Source of the DNA: Klebsormidium nitens
Lineage: Eukaryota; Streptophyta; Klebsormidiophyceae; Klebsormidiales; Klebsormidiaceae
Length of the DNA: 64,000 bases
NCBI GenBank assembly: GCA_000708835.1
Contig: DF237293.1
Coordinates: 34,551-98,550 of the forward strand
Reading direction: 5' to 3'
Position 1 is the stretch's first letter; the number at the start of each line of letters is the position of its first letter. The position numbers and the translations under genes are program-made. The notes beneath the pieces are model-generated. The model was not told the origin of the DNA and made no database searches. It saw only the letters and a list, made by a program, of their open reading frames with translations. Shown here piece after piece: positions 52,079 through 64,000 of this stretch.

Positions 52079-52749
52079 AGTGTTAAGATTAACTTTTTGG
52101 GATGGGAGCCCTGGGTCACCCTGCCGGTCATTTTCGGGTGCCCGGTGGGCACCCCAGGGGCCCGGATTGGGTGCCCAGTGTACCCTTGCGGCTGGCCCCC
52201 TGGGGCGCGCCATTGGGTGCCCCAAGCGGGCGCGGCCACCCCGGGCCCAGTGGAGCGTCGTTTCTTACATGGTTGGTGCATAACCGTGTGCAAGCTTTTG
52301 ATGCGCACTGAGTGCGTTTGAGATTCTCTTGCAGTGTCATGTTTTAGAAGCCGGTACAGCTGTACAGTTTACAATAGTAGCACTTGCAACACTGGCCCCG
52401 TGTGAGTTGGATGTCAAACTGGGAACCCAGTGTTCCACAAGGACTGCTGGTTGGGGGCCCTGCTGACTGCAATCAGCCCCCGAGTACACAGAAAACCGAG
52501 GACTTGTGGAGTAGTGTGAATTATAGAGTCTCAGATTATAATACTGGCCTGAGTAATCTGCAAGAAGGGTTTCACACTTTTGTTCAAGGTACTCCCGAGG
52601 GCACCTTGGAACCCAACTTTGGGTGCCCGCCCGGGCACCCTGGCACTGTTCGTTGGGTGCCTGTTGGGCACCCTGAGGACCCCCTTCGGGGGTCCCGGGC
52701 GGCCATTGGGTGCCATTTTACCAGGCGCCGGGCACCTAATCTTAAAACT
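52079..52749. mobile_element. Mutator-like non-autonomous element (671 bp)
   Basis: An exact 10-bp direct repeat, GATCGTAACC, flanks the element (52069-52078 and 52750-52759), as expected for a target-site duplication of the 8-11 bp Mutator-like class. The ends are inverted copies: AGTGTTAAGATTA on the left, AGTTTTAAGATTA on the right when reverse-complemented. Both subterminal regions carry many copies of the palindromic word GGGTGCCC / GGGCACCC. The middle is AT-richer and codes for nothing recognised. Confidence 0.75.
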
Positions 52750-52759
52750 GATCGTAACC

Positions 52760-54117
52760 GTTGAACCTGAAATGCATGCAAGATCGTGATCTCGATTGTG
52801 GACATCCAGGACAAACCGTTGAACGACATCCTACTCAAGCCCGGCAGAGGAATCTCGATGTACAGATTGCATGGAAGCTCGAGCTCCTCTACAACAAAGT
52901 GTTTGACTTATTGAATCTCAAAGAATTGCGAATATAGGAGGTTGGAACCGCGTGAAGTGTACTAGCGTTTTTCGCAGGATTCGATGCCGATGAGTCTTTT
53001 TAGTCGTTTCCGGCCCGCTTTCGGCAGCCCCAAGTCGACCTGCGGTTCTAGATCCATATGAGGAATTTCGGCTGGTTAAAAACATTTCTGCAGGTCGTAT
53101 GTCTATTCATCAACGCAATTGAACTTTGACTAGTGGCACAACCGCATTAGCTGATAGCCTATGCAAAATGCGCACTTGTTCCTACATACGTCACACGTGC
53201 TAACATTAATAAACATGTGTGACCATGATGACGCGTACACACTGGGCCGCGTCACTCTCTAATGACTAATTTGTAATGTGCATCGTCAGCATCACAATGA
53301 TGCCCGCACGTAGCAAGCATCAAGAAAGGAAGAAGGGAATGCAAGTGGTCGAAGGAATTATTACGCCCCACCAAAGTCATCATGGCTCTGACATGTTGAA
53401 GTTAAATACAAGCCGATACCAATTGATTCCGAATCTCATTGAGACGTACGTGAGGATGAACAATCTGAGGACACCACGCTCATCAGGTGGAGACGTGGGA
53501 CTCCTATACCTGGCGATGGTCGCCGGAGCGCGGGTGCCAAACCGCACGGCGGCCCCTGGGAGGCGGCGACGACCTCGACTTACGAGGAATTATACACCCT
53601 TTTAACCCCTCACGCGGCATGACCCGTAGTGCGTTTGCGAGGGATCGAACCCAGGTCCCTCGCAGGCATTGACGTCATCATTTCATCACCCAGTGAAGGG
53701 GAAATCCCTACGCCTGAGCCGCTAGACCAAGCGTAGGATGACGTACGTACCGTAGTACGTACCCACTTAACGGCGTGAAACTGAGAGCAGATCTTTGATA
53801 CCGTATGATACTTCCTACTCCTGAGAGAGATGCGGTGTCGCAGAAGTTCGATCGAGCACTGAAAACACCAGAACACTGATCCACTCCACTGCTGAACAAC
53901 ACACGCTCCAAACGCTCATTGATCATGAACACGGAACTGATGAGACTGAAGTGGATTTCTATGCAGAATCGATCGATCAGTGCATGGACGGGTTCGGCCG
54001 ACATGCAACCTACTGCACAAAGCTCTCTTTTTGATTCAACTACCAAAATTCTACGTGCTATCGTACTACTAGGCGGGCAGGCGGGCACTTGGTTCGGGGC
54101 TTGGGCGCATCGTCAGA
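52760..54117. other. Intergenic, nothing coding recognised
   Basis: Contains a tRNA-like remnant at about 53625-53735 and otherwise only short open frames. Confidence 0.5.
53625..53735 (-). repeat. tRNA-derived remnant or SINE head
   Basis: On the - strand, TGGTCTAGCGG fits the Pol III A box and GGTTCGATCCC the B box, with a possible D-stem GTCT/AGGC. The A-to-B distance is about 75 bases, the T-stem pairs poorly and no acceptor stem forms. It is therefore not a working tRNA gene. A tRNA-derived SINE or pseudogene is likelier. Confidence 0.45.
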
Positions 54118-54125
54118 ACACATGT

Positions 54126-54289
54126 GCAAGGGCGTCCGGAACTCCGAAAATGGGCCCTCGATGGGGGGGGGCTGGTGGCTGGTGGGGCCAACATCTAGAG
54201 GGGAAATTACCCCTAGGTAAACTCGTGCATCCAAAGGGGAGGGGGGGGCTGGTGGCCGGTTTTATTTTCGGAGTTCCGGACGCCCCTGC
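54126..54289. mobile_element. Short hAT-like element (164 bp)
   Basis: Both ends carry GGGCGTCCGGAACTCCG as inverted copies, within terminal inverted repeats of about 26 bp that have one mismatch. The 8-bp direct repeat ACACATGT flanks it (54118-54125 and 54290-54297). This fits a miniature hAT element. It is too short to code for anything. Confidence 0.78.
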
Positions 54290-55570
54290 ACACATGTCTT
54301 GACACGATGCCTTGGTTGTAAACTGGTATTAACAGAGGTATTGGTTATAATGTCCCGGCCACAATGAGTTAGTCAATAGTTAAAATAGGTCAATGGTGAC
54401 AGAGCCTTAATGCAATCTTTGTGGTCCTCTAGTCGATCTTCAGCTCAAACTTCTTCCCCACTTCTTCACTCGTCTATAAAGATGATTCCAATGACATGGA
54501 CCACGTTGAGTGCACAACTTGAACTTTGGCAACTGAGTGACTCGTATGGACAGCTCGCCTTAGACGGTTGGTGTCGGGCGTGGAATTCCGGAGTCACTGT
54601 GTACATTCGACGGTTGTCGACATACTTACCTCATAAGTTGGATCGTAAGGCCTGTACTAGCCACGTGCATCCATGCATTTTCTACTGGAATCCGAGTCTG
54701 ACTCGGAATCTTGCATGGTGGAGCATGCGGCAGTATAGATGCACGCACTGCAACATGTCGGATATCGAGCAGTGAGCTGCTCACTGAGGACCGTCAAGTC
54801 GGACTCCCCACGTGCCGCCTATAGCTTTAACAGCTGGACGGGGCCTCATGCATGGGACGTTTAGCTACGATTATACATTGGGGTTTTCAAGTCCCAAGCA
54901 CAAAGCCCGGTTATATATGGATGCATGTGGAATTAGAACATGTGCAAGCGAGTATAAAGGCATGCGTAGACTCGCTAAATTGCATGATAAAGCAACGCGC
55001 CGGGTTTGGAAAGGCCAACTTATCGCTCATGCAATCCGACAACCGTTGAACGTACATCATTGGCAATGCATGTCATGCAAGAGACTAAGTCGTTCTGCGT
55101 CAACATCTGAAAGCTCAGCACTGCATGCGCCATGCCAAACTAGAAGTAGACCATCAATATACCAATATATGATGTTAAAACCGCGTGTCGATATTCACGA
55201 CCGGTCCAATGCACGCAATAATGTGACCATCCAAGCCCCGCTTCGAATGCAACAATGCACGCCTTCATATACTTACACGAATTCCAGACCCCGATCCTAG
55301 TGTTAAGTTCTGTCTTGCCTAATGATGTACAATTGCTTTCTCTTGTGCGATTGAACGCCACTCTTGCGAGCATTGGTTTGAGGTTGAGACTCAAGACACC
55401 AAACAACTCGATAACACCTAGCAACAATAGTACAGCAATCTGTGACACGCGGCACGTCGCAGGGCAGGCAGGCCGGGTCGCAAAACAGACGCCGAGTCAT
55501 CTTCCGTATGTGGCAACTAAGAGCATGCCGCAATGTTATGCGGAAGGCGAAGAGCAACTGCTCTCTCGCG
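54290..55570. other. Intergenic, nothing recognised
   Basis: Open frames of 121 and 162 codons on the + strand (54410-54775, 54812-55300) show no recognisable motif and are within chance length. Short palindromes such as CCGAGTCTGACTCGG occur. Confidence 0.45.
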
Positions 55571-58500
55571 TCACAGTAAAATGCACGCGCAACACCCCGC
55601 CGTTTCCGCGTCCTTAAGATCAGACACGCCGCTGTCCAGTACGTCCTCGAGCCACTTAACAACCGTGTTGAAGTCCGGCCGCCGCTCGGGCACGGGGTCC
55701 CAACACCGCTCCAGAATGTCCGCTAGGGGCTTCGGGATGCCCGCGAGGGGGGGGCGAGCGTTCTGGAATCGGAGGCGAGAGGCGTTTACGATTTAAAGAA
55801 GGAGACCAAATGAAAGGGGGGTGAATGTTCCGGGAGAGGAATGACAAACACCTTCTCAGGTTCAATGCAACAGTTTCTCGAATAGAATGATGTGCCGTCC
55901 TAAGCTTCCACGGGGGTTGCGCAAGAAGGCGTTACACTGTGATGATAAGACAGGGAAGGCAAACGTAATCATGCATTTCACTGTCGCTTCATTCCCTATC
56001 TAGGATTAGACTGCATTTCAACACGACCTACTTCCGTTTCTGCGAGGGGATTAGAAGTTGGGCCGAAGATGACAAGATCATAGACAGGGCCCCGGTCCAC
56101 GAATCGAAGCGTTCTGAAACATTGCCGACCCAAACGACAGCCGTAACTACCACTTTCTCTAATCGTTTTTGAAGTGAAGTTGGCTGGGCGGCGCAGGCGA
56201 GAAGAGCCCAACCCAACCCGTCTCTAAAGGTGTTACTTGGCACTTGTCAACAACGACGTGAGGGTAGTATTTAATAAGACGGCAGACTTCACAGCGTTGA
56301 CAAGTCCACAATGCAGAGGCGGGCATTGATTCCAGGAGGTTGAATGCCAGATTCGAAACACGAGCGGGCAACATTCGAGAGGTTCTGTTAGAGTTACGCT
56401 CCCATCCTCATCCAAGCTGCCCGGCTTGGCAAAACCATACATGGATACAAATTAGCAACCGAGAAAGGGGGAAAGGCGACCGGCCGGAATCATACACATC
56501 AGAAGAGGGGCATTCCTCGGTTGTCGAAAATTGAGCATATGAAGTCAAACCTTACCCCATCCTCGCATTGAGAAACGCCGAGCTTACGTCAGACTCAGAA
56601 GAACGACTATGGAACAGCCCTGAGACCCATGCATCAGCGCCAGAGTCTGAATCAAGTTTAGGCTCACATTCGGCTCGCCTGGCTGCTTTTGAGCGCCTCG
56701 CTTCGGCGCAAAACGTCCAAAGTAGGGGAAGCGAGTTTTTCGTATTCTAAGAGAACCTGCTCTAGCGGCAGAAGAACACGTCAAAACAAACCTTCGCAAT
56801 TGAGTCCCGATACTAACGTCTCAAAACCCGTGAAATTGCGCCTGTAGCGAGGTAGCCTACTGGTGTAAAGCTAGATGCCCAAAACACCACGTATTGCACA
56901 ACCCCACAATCCGAAACCTTCAAAGATCAGAAGAAGAGTTTGCGGCAGCTCACACTTGCAACGACGGCGTGCGCGAGCTGCACGAAGGAGAAGCCCTCGA
57001 AGGGCAGCTTCATGGAGAAGATCTCCCACGCCACGATGCTGAACGAATACACGTCCACCTTGCGCGTGTACGGCCGGTGGTCAATCACCTGCGCACGACA
57101 TCAGGCTTGAGATACAGTACCCAATGTCCGGTTGGGCAACAATTAAATATTCTTTGACTCGCCCAAAAATTTGAATAAAAAATAAATCCCAAATCAAAAT
57201 CTACAATCATTTTGCCCCGTACGAAAACGAAATAAAATAGTAGAATGAAGCTGCCCAAATTCCGTAGCATGCGAAATTAAGCACTAGGCAAAAATTTGCC
57301 CCACCGGACAATCGGTACGGGTATGTTCAGGCCTGATCTAGGGTTCTGAAACTTTTGTCATGTTCTACAAACCCAGGTGAGTTCGTAGTGAGACGGCTTG
57401 ACGTGCTGAGGTGACGCGTCCAAGGCCCCGTACTCTTGACTGCGTAGCTTCGTGGTGACGGCACCTCCTTTTTTGAGTTGCCCGGGAGTTGAGAGTGCCA
57501 TGCCGCTCTTGACCAGGGCGACCAGACCGGTGGGACAAAGGGCATAAAGTCGCCGTGGATGCCAGTAGATGGCGCAACTTAAGAACCAAAACCGTCTGCC
57601 AATCCTTCTGATTTTAAGAAGCAACCAGTAGTCACCACTGAGCAGGAAGAAGTGAAAAACTCGTCACCGTCTCGCTGCACCGGCCTGGCCCAGGCCCGTT
57701 CGAATGTTCCATTAGTCCAGGGTACAACTGAGGAAGCTCGCACGCAGACAAGAGGAGATCAGCAGTTTAAATGACTGAAAGAGTGAAATTGGGGAGAGGC
57801 GCTGGAGCTTGTGTGCGCATGGAGGATGTATAGGGCGATCGCTGGAAGAAGAAAAAGTACGGGGAAAATGATAGGAGAGGAAAGGATAGTGTCAGCAGAT
57901 TTCGATATAGCCGCAGAAGGACTCTGGTAAATCGAAATAAGGAGTGAGGCCTTCTTCTTTAATGGCCGTAACCTTCTTTGCTGGTGTCAGTTCCGCACCG
58001 CACCTCGACACAAAAACCCCGAAACCTGAGCCACGACACTCAAACACTCCTCATTTTTTGGAGAAACGTTGCAGCGCGGCGCGGCGCAGCTCAGGTGTCA
58101 CCCAATGAATGTTGCCTGTTCACAGCGCACCTCGATCCAACAACTTCAAAGGTTCCCAAACCTCGAAACTCCCAAAATAATTGAGTTGAGTCGGTGTGTG
58201 CAGCGCACCTCGGGGGCCATTTCCTCAGTTTATGCCTGCCTTGCGGCGCACCTCGCGCCAACACCCCTGACATTCGACCCTCGAAACTGGACATCCCTAG
58301 GACCATTAAGGTGTTGGGGCCGCGCACCTCAGGGGCCATTTTTCGGACGTGCCTGTCTCGCGACGCATCTCAAAACGAAGTCTATGCTGCCTGTTTCACG
58401 GCTCGACCCAAGAACCCAAAACCCCAAAACTAGAAGGCGAGCATCGCAGATGAAAACCGTTGCTGTAGCGGCGCACCTCGGGGGCCATCCAGCGGATGGT

Positions 58501-61500
58501 GCCTGTTTCGCACGTCATGTCCCCCGGGTCTGCTGCCTCCTGGCGCGCCAGCCCAAAGTCGGCGACCTTGACGCGGTACGAGGGGTCGATCAGCAGATTG
58601 GCGGACTTGAGGTCGCGGTGCAAAATGTCCTTATTATGCAAGTACCTAGGCAGGAGACAACGACGCACGTCAGCCAGGGGTCTATCGGGGGAAAAAAGGT
58701 GCGATGAGGGATTTGCGTAGCTTGGAAGATTCAAGGTGGAGGTTTTGCTAGGGAGCCTACTGCCAGGACTCCATTCAAAGGTGGCTGAGATGGTGTAGGA
58801 AAAGGGGAGTTGCGGACGCTCGCAAATCTCTGTTATTCAGAGGCCTAGAGGCTGACAGGTAAATGCTGAAAGTCCTATGTGCGTAAGCGTGGGCAGGCTG
58901 GAAAAGAAATGGCAGAGAAGTCAGGTTTTCGCCTAGAACGAGATATGGGCTCCAAAGCTCCAGTAGCAAAGGCGGCAGAGGAAGCTAGCGTTGCAGTTCA
59001 TGTAGGTACGCGGATCTACGCGCACATTCTGCGCTGATAGCACGGCTGTAGAATGAAGAGTCGATGGTATTTCACATAGCCTCAACCTTGAAATGACGCC
59101 AGCCTCAACGCGCCAAGACAAGCATTCCCCTAGCGCATGACAGATTTTGTTTCTTTAAAAGCGGGTAAAGTCCGAAAACGGACAAAGCTCGAGCAGCGTA
59201 GGCACCAAAGCTGCCGCCCAACTAGCTAGTGCCCAACGGACGTCACAAGCTATCTCCACCGGAAAACTTCCGACGTGGAAAAAGATCACCGACATTTTCG
59301 TTCATGGGGAATTCCGTTCGACGTCCTTCCGACCGACACCAGGGCGAGAAGAAGGCATCGCCCTCGGAGGCAGTTTCAGCTCGTCTACCGTCAAAAATTC
59401 GTTCGAGAACTGAGGACACAACCGGCGGGCAGAAGATAGGAAGGAACACGTTGCCAAGATGCAGTTGCGACTCACGCCATGCCGCGCGCCACGTCGAGCG
59501 CCATGTTGACAGCCTGCTGCAGCGGCAGCTTCTTGCCCTGCCGCTGCGCGGTGAACGACTTGAGGGATCCCCCAGCGATGTACTCCGTCACAATCGCCCA
59601 CTGCTTCGCCTCCATGGAAGCGCCAATAAACTGCGGTATGGAAGCAAGATTTTAAGGCTTCCGACATCCGCTGGTTCGGAGTATTTGGGATTCAAATAAA
59701 CTTGTCTAAACCGAGAGTGCCATCCACAGTAATAAGTGCACTCCCCCACAGTAATAAGTTAGAAGGAAAAAAGGAGGACCATGTAAAGCGAGATTTGAAC
59801 TGTCATTTCGACGACCAAGCAGGTTCGGATGATGATGATCATGATGGTGTTCACTATAACGTAACCGGCTAAGGTAACGCCTGACCTCGAGAACGGTTGC
59901 AGGGGGGAGGCCACTCTGATATTCCGCATGCTTTTGGATGTCGGAGGAAAAACTGTCCACTACATACACAAAGCATGCACTCGAGAATTACATGCCGAGA
60001 GGTTCAAAGATGATCCAAGAGCGGGGGCCCGACCTCGACGATGTTGGGGTGGTGCAGCGCGTGCCAGACGGAGACCTCCTGCTTGAAGGCGTGCAGCGCG
60101 GCGCGCTTCTCCTTGTCGCTGCTGCTCTCCGGGATGTGCAGCAGCTTGATGGCCACCTCGCGCCCGCCGTAGTGCCCCCTGTGTACGCTCCCAAACGACC
60201 CCGACGCAATCTGCACAGGAAACAACTCAAATCATTTTCATTCCAATCTCAACCCTTGCGGAAGAGCAAACCGGATGAATACAACTTGACTTAGAAGGGA
60301 ATTTAACGTCGTGCATTCTCAAAGCGAGGATGCCGAGCTGGCGTCAGCCAATCTTACGCCAAGCTTTCAATCATGTCCGTAAATAGCGACATGTGAAAGG
60401 GCAAAGACCATGACCAAACCCCGGCTAAGATGCAAAGTGGATAAGTACGGGAGGTAAGCGTCTGAATGAAAGAGCGTCCGGCAAGTCAAACTGAGGTCGA
60501 ACTTGTTGTCTGGGCTGGTCGACGGAAGGGCAAGTGATTGCGCAGTAGGGGCAGCGTCATCAATGCCCACGTCACTTTGTGAGGGGTGTTTCAAGAATGT
60601 GACAAAGAGCAATGACCGGCAAATTGAAAGCAGCTTGCACCGGACCCCTTTGTCAATCATTCAAAAGGAAGACTGCTCTCTTTCAGTGTTACGTCGAGTT
60701 ACAACCAAAGTGCAAAATTGCTCATGAATCGATGTAGACCGATAGCTGATACCCAACTTAGAGAGTCGACCCAAATTTTTCGAATCCACTTTTAACTTCA
60801 AACGAGGTTCATAGTTCCTTCACTCGCCTCTCATCCATGTCACTGCTTTCTATGCAGAAAGATTTTCAGCGGTTTCAAAGACGAAAGGGCTGCACTCGGT
60901 ACCACAGCACCGAGGCCAAACACCCCAGTCTTCCGATGATGCTTGCCGGAATGCCGGAAACTTCCTGACCTCTACCAAGAAAATGATCTACTACTCAATC
61001 AGTGGAAGGTAAGGCGGCATGGGGATCACAATCTTATTCGTCCCTATTAAGCTTCTCAAGTCGACTTTCCAAGTCGATTTGCTTCCCACATAACACAGAA
61101 TACGACAAGAGTTCTTTACGAAGCAGTGCATGCTCTTGTAGTCATTGCTCTGAGAAGCAACAAACGACGGCTCATGGCAGCGGTATCCCTTCTTGCCACG
61201 ATTTCACAGAGTACTTAATAAGAGAAACCGGACGGTCAGGTGACGACTCCAACGCTCAGCCACTTTAATTGTGGGGCTGATCAGAGCGGATTGTCGGGTC
61301 CGCTGCCGTAAGATGCACCAGTAACAGGTAGACGCTTGAGAGAGCCTCAACTCACAAGAGACTGGGATCCGGCGGAAGTGTACAGTCAATGTTTTCAGGT
61401 AAGATTGAAGCATTGACAAGAATCTGGAACTTGAAAAAAAACAACCGGAGAAAGTCTGCACTGACTGTACGAGACCTGCCGAACTTGATAGGAACGGGCC

Positions 61501-62766
61501 AACCTCGAGGCAATCTCCGCTTGAGTATTAGTGGGTGGTGCCAAAAGAAGTAGAAGACTGAGCCGCAAAGCAGAAGCACTAGCACAAAACGGCCCTTGCC
61601 TACTGGCGTCACTCGTCAAGCCCAGCGCTGACTACTGTAGATTAGGTTCAAAATAAGATGAAAGCTTACGAGGCTGGAGTTTGACGGAGCGCACACGACA
61701 GGTCGTCTGCTAAGAGTAACTCAAATTCACCCCCCCACTCTTTTCCTCTTGCACAATTTACAAAGCAATCAAACAGCGCAAGGTCCTCCTACAGAAGGAT
61801 CCCAAACCCATTTTCAAGCTCTCCAAAACATTTCTGTTAAAGAAACACTTTTTCGCCTTTGCTCCTTCAAACTGTTCAAAGCACATAAGGCTATTGCACC
61901 TCTGCCCCTGCTCTTCTCTCAACATGGTAAGGAACCGCTCAAAACCTGTATTGTGAAGCGCTCCACCTTAGGAAGCACGCCCACCAAATGGGACCTGTTT
62001 AAAGCAGCATACCTTTCTTGTTGCAGCGAAGGGGTCGCCATCTTAAGAAGCAAGCCGTTCTCTAGACCAGGCGACAGAAAGATCTGGAGGGAAGTGCGAC
62101 CTGGAAAACGTTTTCGCAGCCCTCAATCAAGTTGACCTCAGAACAAAAATATGAATCTGTTCAACCGTCGTTCCGCTCTTTTCACAGGCGAATGGCCCAC
62201 AAGCCTTAGGCGCAGCCACTCACCAACTCTCCCAGGTCCACCTCACTCAGGTCTATTTGCCAGAGCGCCCGCTTCTTTCCCGACACACTGTGCTGTAACC
62301 CCAACGCCCGAGAGCTGCTCCGGAACGTCCCGCTCCCACTACTGCTGTTGTCCAGGCCCCCCGCCGGCACTTCCCGCCTCTCTGTCGAACCGCCCACTGG
62401 CGCACACCCCCCAGATTCTCGCGGAGCACTCCCTTGGTCACCCCCGTTTGCAGTAGCATCCGCACTTCTGCTCAGAGGCTCAGCGCTGTCCGCGGTGATC
62501 GTGCGCATGCTCTCTGAGAGGGCCGTATCAGCTAGCCCCTTTTCTCGCAACCTCGACGGCCCCATATTCTCTGTCAACAAATTTGCCGATTGCGCTTCTT
62601 CAGCAAGAACGGAGTCCTGGTTGAACAAGGACGTGCGCAACCGAGGGCGCGAATGTCCATCTTGCAACTCTCCAGGCCTGCCCGAAAGACCCGCTTCAGC
62701 AACGCCCCCGCGTTGGCCCGTGTCAAAGTCCTCAACACCATTTTTACTTTGAGAGACAGACGACAT
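55571..62766 (-). CDS. Raf-like MAPKKK-type protein kinase with C-terminal CaaX motif
   Basis: Six phase-consistent - strand exons: 62766-62224, 60210-60034, 59630-59476, 58645-58477, 57088-56954, 55762-55571; about 456 residues. The N-terminal 165 residues are Ser/Gly-rich. [13 protein letters not shown] leads into a full kinase domain with the glycine loop GSFGSV near 185-190, K203 in VAIK, and the catalytic loop [10 protein letters not shown] with D303. DFG starts at D321, GTIRWMAPE ends at 348, and [11 protein letters not shown] and ERRPDF follow. All catalytic residues are present. The closest known relatives appear to be plant group-C Raf-like kinases (HT1-like). The protein ends GCCACILL: C453 with I-L-L is a CaaX box whose terminal Leu favours geranylgeranylation, and nearby cysteines could be acylated, so membrane attachment is likely. 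The start is the first ATG of an open 5' exon and is not proven. Confidence 0.92.
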
Positions 62767-64000
62767 CTTGAAACCACCACAGCCCCTCTTTTGGGCACAC
62801 GTAAACCTGCCGGGCTACTCGTGAACGAAACGTTCAAACTCTCTGCAGATAGCCAATGAATCTGCAACGAAACGTGCCGCCTTGGGCCCCCTTGAGAACG
62901 ACGTAAGAAAGACCTTATGACCTGACGATGCCTGCTGAGCCAAGCTGGCCTAGCACTGTGGGACACAGTAAGGGGCGAGCGCCGGGACTCCTACTGCGAG
63001 CAACTCCCCTCAGTCACAGAACGCCCACTTCCAATGTTGGCAATATGATGACCTCGATGCTTTGACCAACACTGGCAACAGCAGCTAGCTCGTACTGCAT
63101 GAGCTCTCGTATGCAGCAGCTGCCGCCTGCGCCTTACTAAGCCTGCCACTGCCAGCTGGAGCTTTCGTCTGGTTCCCCATCTAGTTCTCAAAAGACCGAG
63201 TAACAATACCCGCTCAGAAGTCAGTATCCAATCATTGAGTGGCAGGCTCTATATCGACGTCAGAGATTCTGACACATGTCCGCCTGCCAGGCTCCAGTCA
63301 CGTGCAGGGGTGCTATATGAATTAACTAGGAGTTCTGGCATTCGAATTTTTCAATTGCCCGAGGCTTCATTGGACAGCCTGGTTTACATGGGGCAGAAAG
63401 TTGGAACTCGAATGAAACACGGCTAGACTTCGCCGCGCGTCCTAATATATAATGGTCAGGCCCTCTATTGTTTTCCTATATCTGCTGGCATGCAGCTGGT
63501 GAGTCGAGGATCGGGCTGGCAGGCTGCAATGCCCAAGGGCCATATGCCGCAGATGTGAATTGTGTACCTAAGAATCCAACATGATCTGGCCCGTTGTAAA
63601 TAGCATTCTGCATCCCGATAAGGTCACTTTCCTCACGTCCACTTGACACATGATGACACAACTTTTTAGTCGGTCTTCTGTCCATCAATAAATACGTACT
63701 ACAGCTGATCAGGACCTCCAAATCTCGCATTGACGATGCAGACTTGGAGGCCAATTGTTATTGGACTCAAGTCCATCCGAGGAACCAGCATTGAGGCTCA
63801 AATACAAAAGAGAAAGTAACAAGCATACCGACTCCTCGAACTGCTGAATGTATCCATTGTTTGGTATAAGTGTCAGATTGGGCTGTGGAATGTGTGAATG
63901 TGGATGATAACCTAGTTTGTGTGCTACCGCGTCTGCCGTAGATGTCGGTGCTTTCAGGAATGTCCGTGGAATGTGTCGTGCCGTAATGAGTCGAGGCTGT
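62767..64000. other. Upstream region of the kinase gene, nothing coding recognised
   Basis: Should contain the kinase promoter on the - strand. No other gene is apparent up to the window edge. Confidence 0.5.

Noticed and set aside
53625-53735. Functional tRNA gene on the - strand
   Set aside because: Acceptor stem does not pair, the T-stem is weak and the box spacing is too large without a convincing intron.
54812-55300. 162-codon + strand ORF with several Cys and His
   Set aside because: No zinc-finger spacing that fits a known class; length compatible with chance.

Overview
The window looks like nuclear DNA of a green-lineage eukaryote, most likely a streptophyte alga such as Klebsormidium. 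This is inferred from plant-type protein families, many short GT..AG introns, about 50% GC and an algal channelrhodopsin-type gene. No bacterial operons, rRNA genes or CRISPR arrays were seen. I rebuilt the spliced genes by hand. Splice sites were accepted when consensus, reading phase and family similarity agreed, but none is backed by transcripts.

Layout, left to right. (1) 0.5-7.6 kb, + strand: a channelrhodopsin-type seven-helix rhodopsin with a very long cytoplasmic tail. (2) 9-14.2 kb: two DUF3626 genes in inverted orientation. The left copy is broken by a frameshift and cut by a small hAT-like element; the right copy is intact. (3) 16.75-18.67 kb, - strand: an intronless DDX41/Abstrakt-type DEAD-box RNA helicase. 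(4) 20.35-20.80 kb: an inverted-repeat element flanked by TTAA. (5) 22.8-30.8 kb, + strand: a Sec14-like phosphatidylinositol transfer protein in 13 exons. (6) 32.0-33.0 kb, - strand: a plant-type Pin1 prolyl isomerase, divergent from (7) 33.5-41.7 kb, + strand: a probably plastid-targeted alpha/beta hydrolase in 11 exons. (8) 43.45-46.45 kb, - strand: an RWP-RK transcription factor. (9) 49.6-54.3 kb: a cluster of short non-autonomous elements and low-complexity DNA. (10) 55.6-62.8 kb, - strand: a Raf-like protein kinase ending in a CaaX-type prenylation motif.

The genes are unrelated housekeeping, signalling and regulatory genes and do not form one pathway. The most notable items are the rhodopsin, which keeps the retinal-binding core but lacks the usual channelrhodopsin gate residues; the prenylatable Raf-like kinase; the inverted DUF3626 pair; the 33-bp palindromic repeat element; and a marked excess of the 8-mer TGACGTCA across the window.
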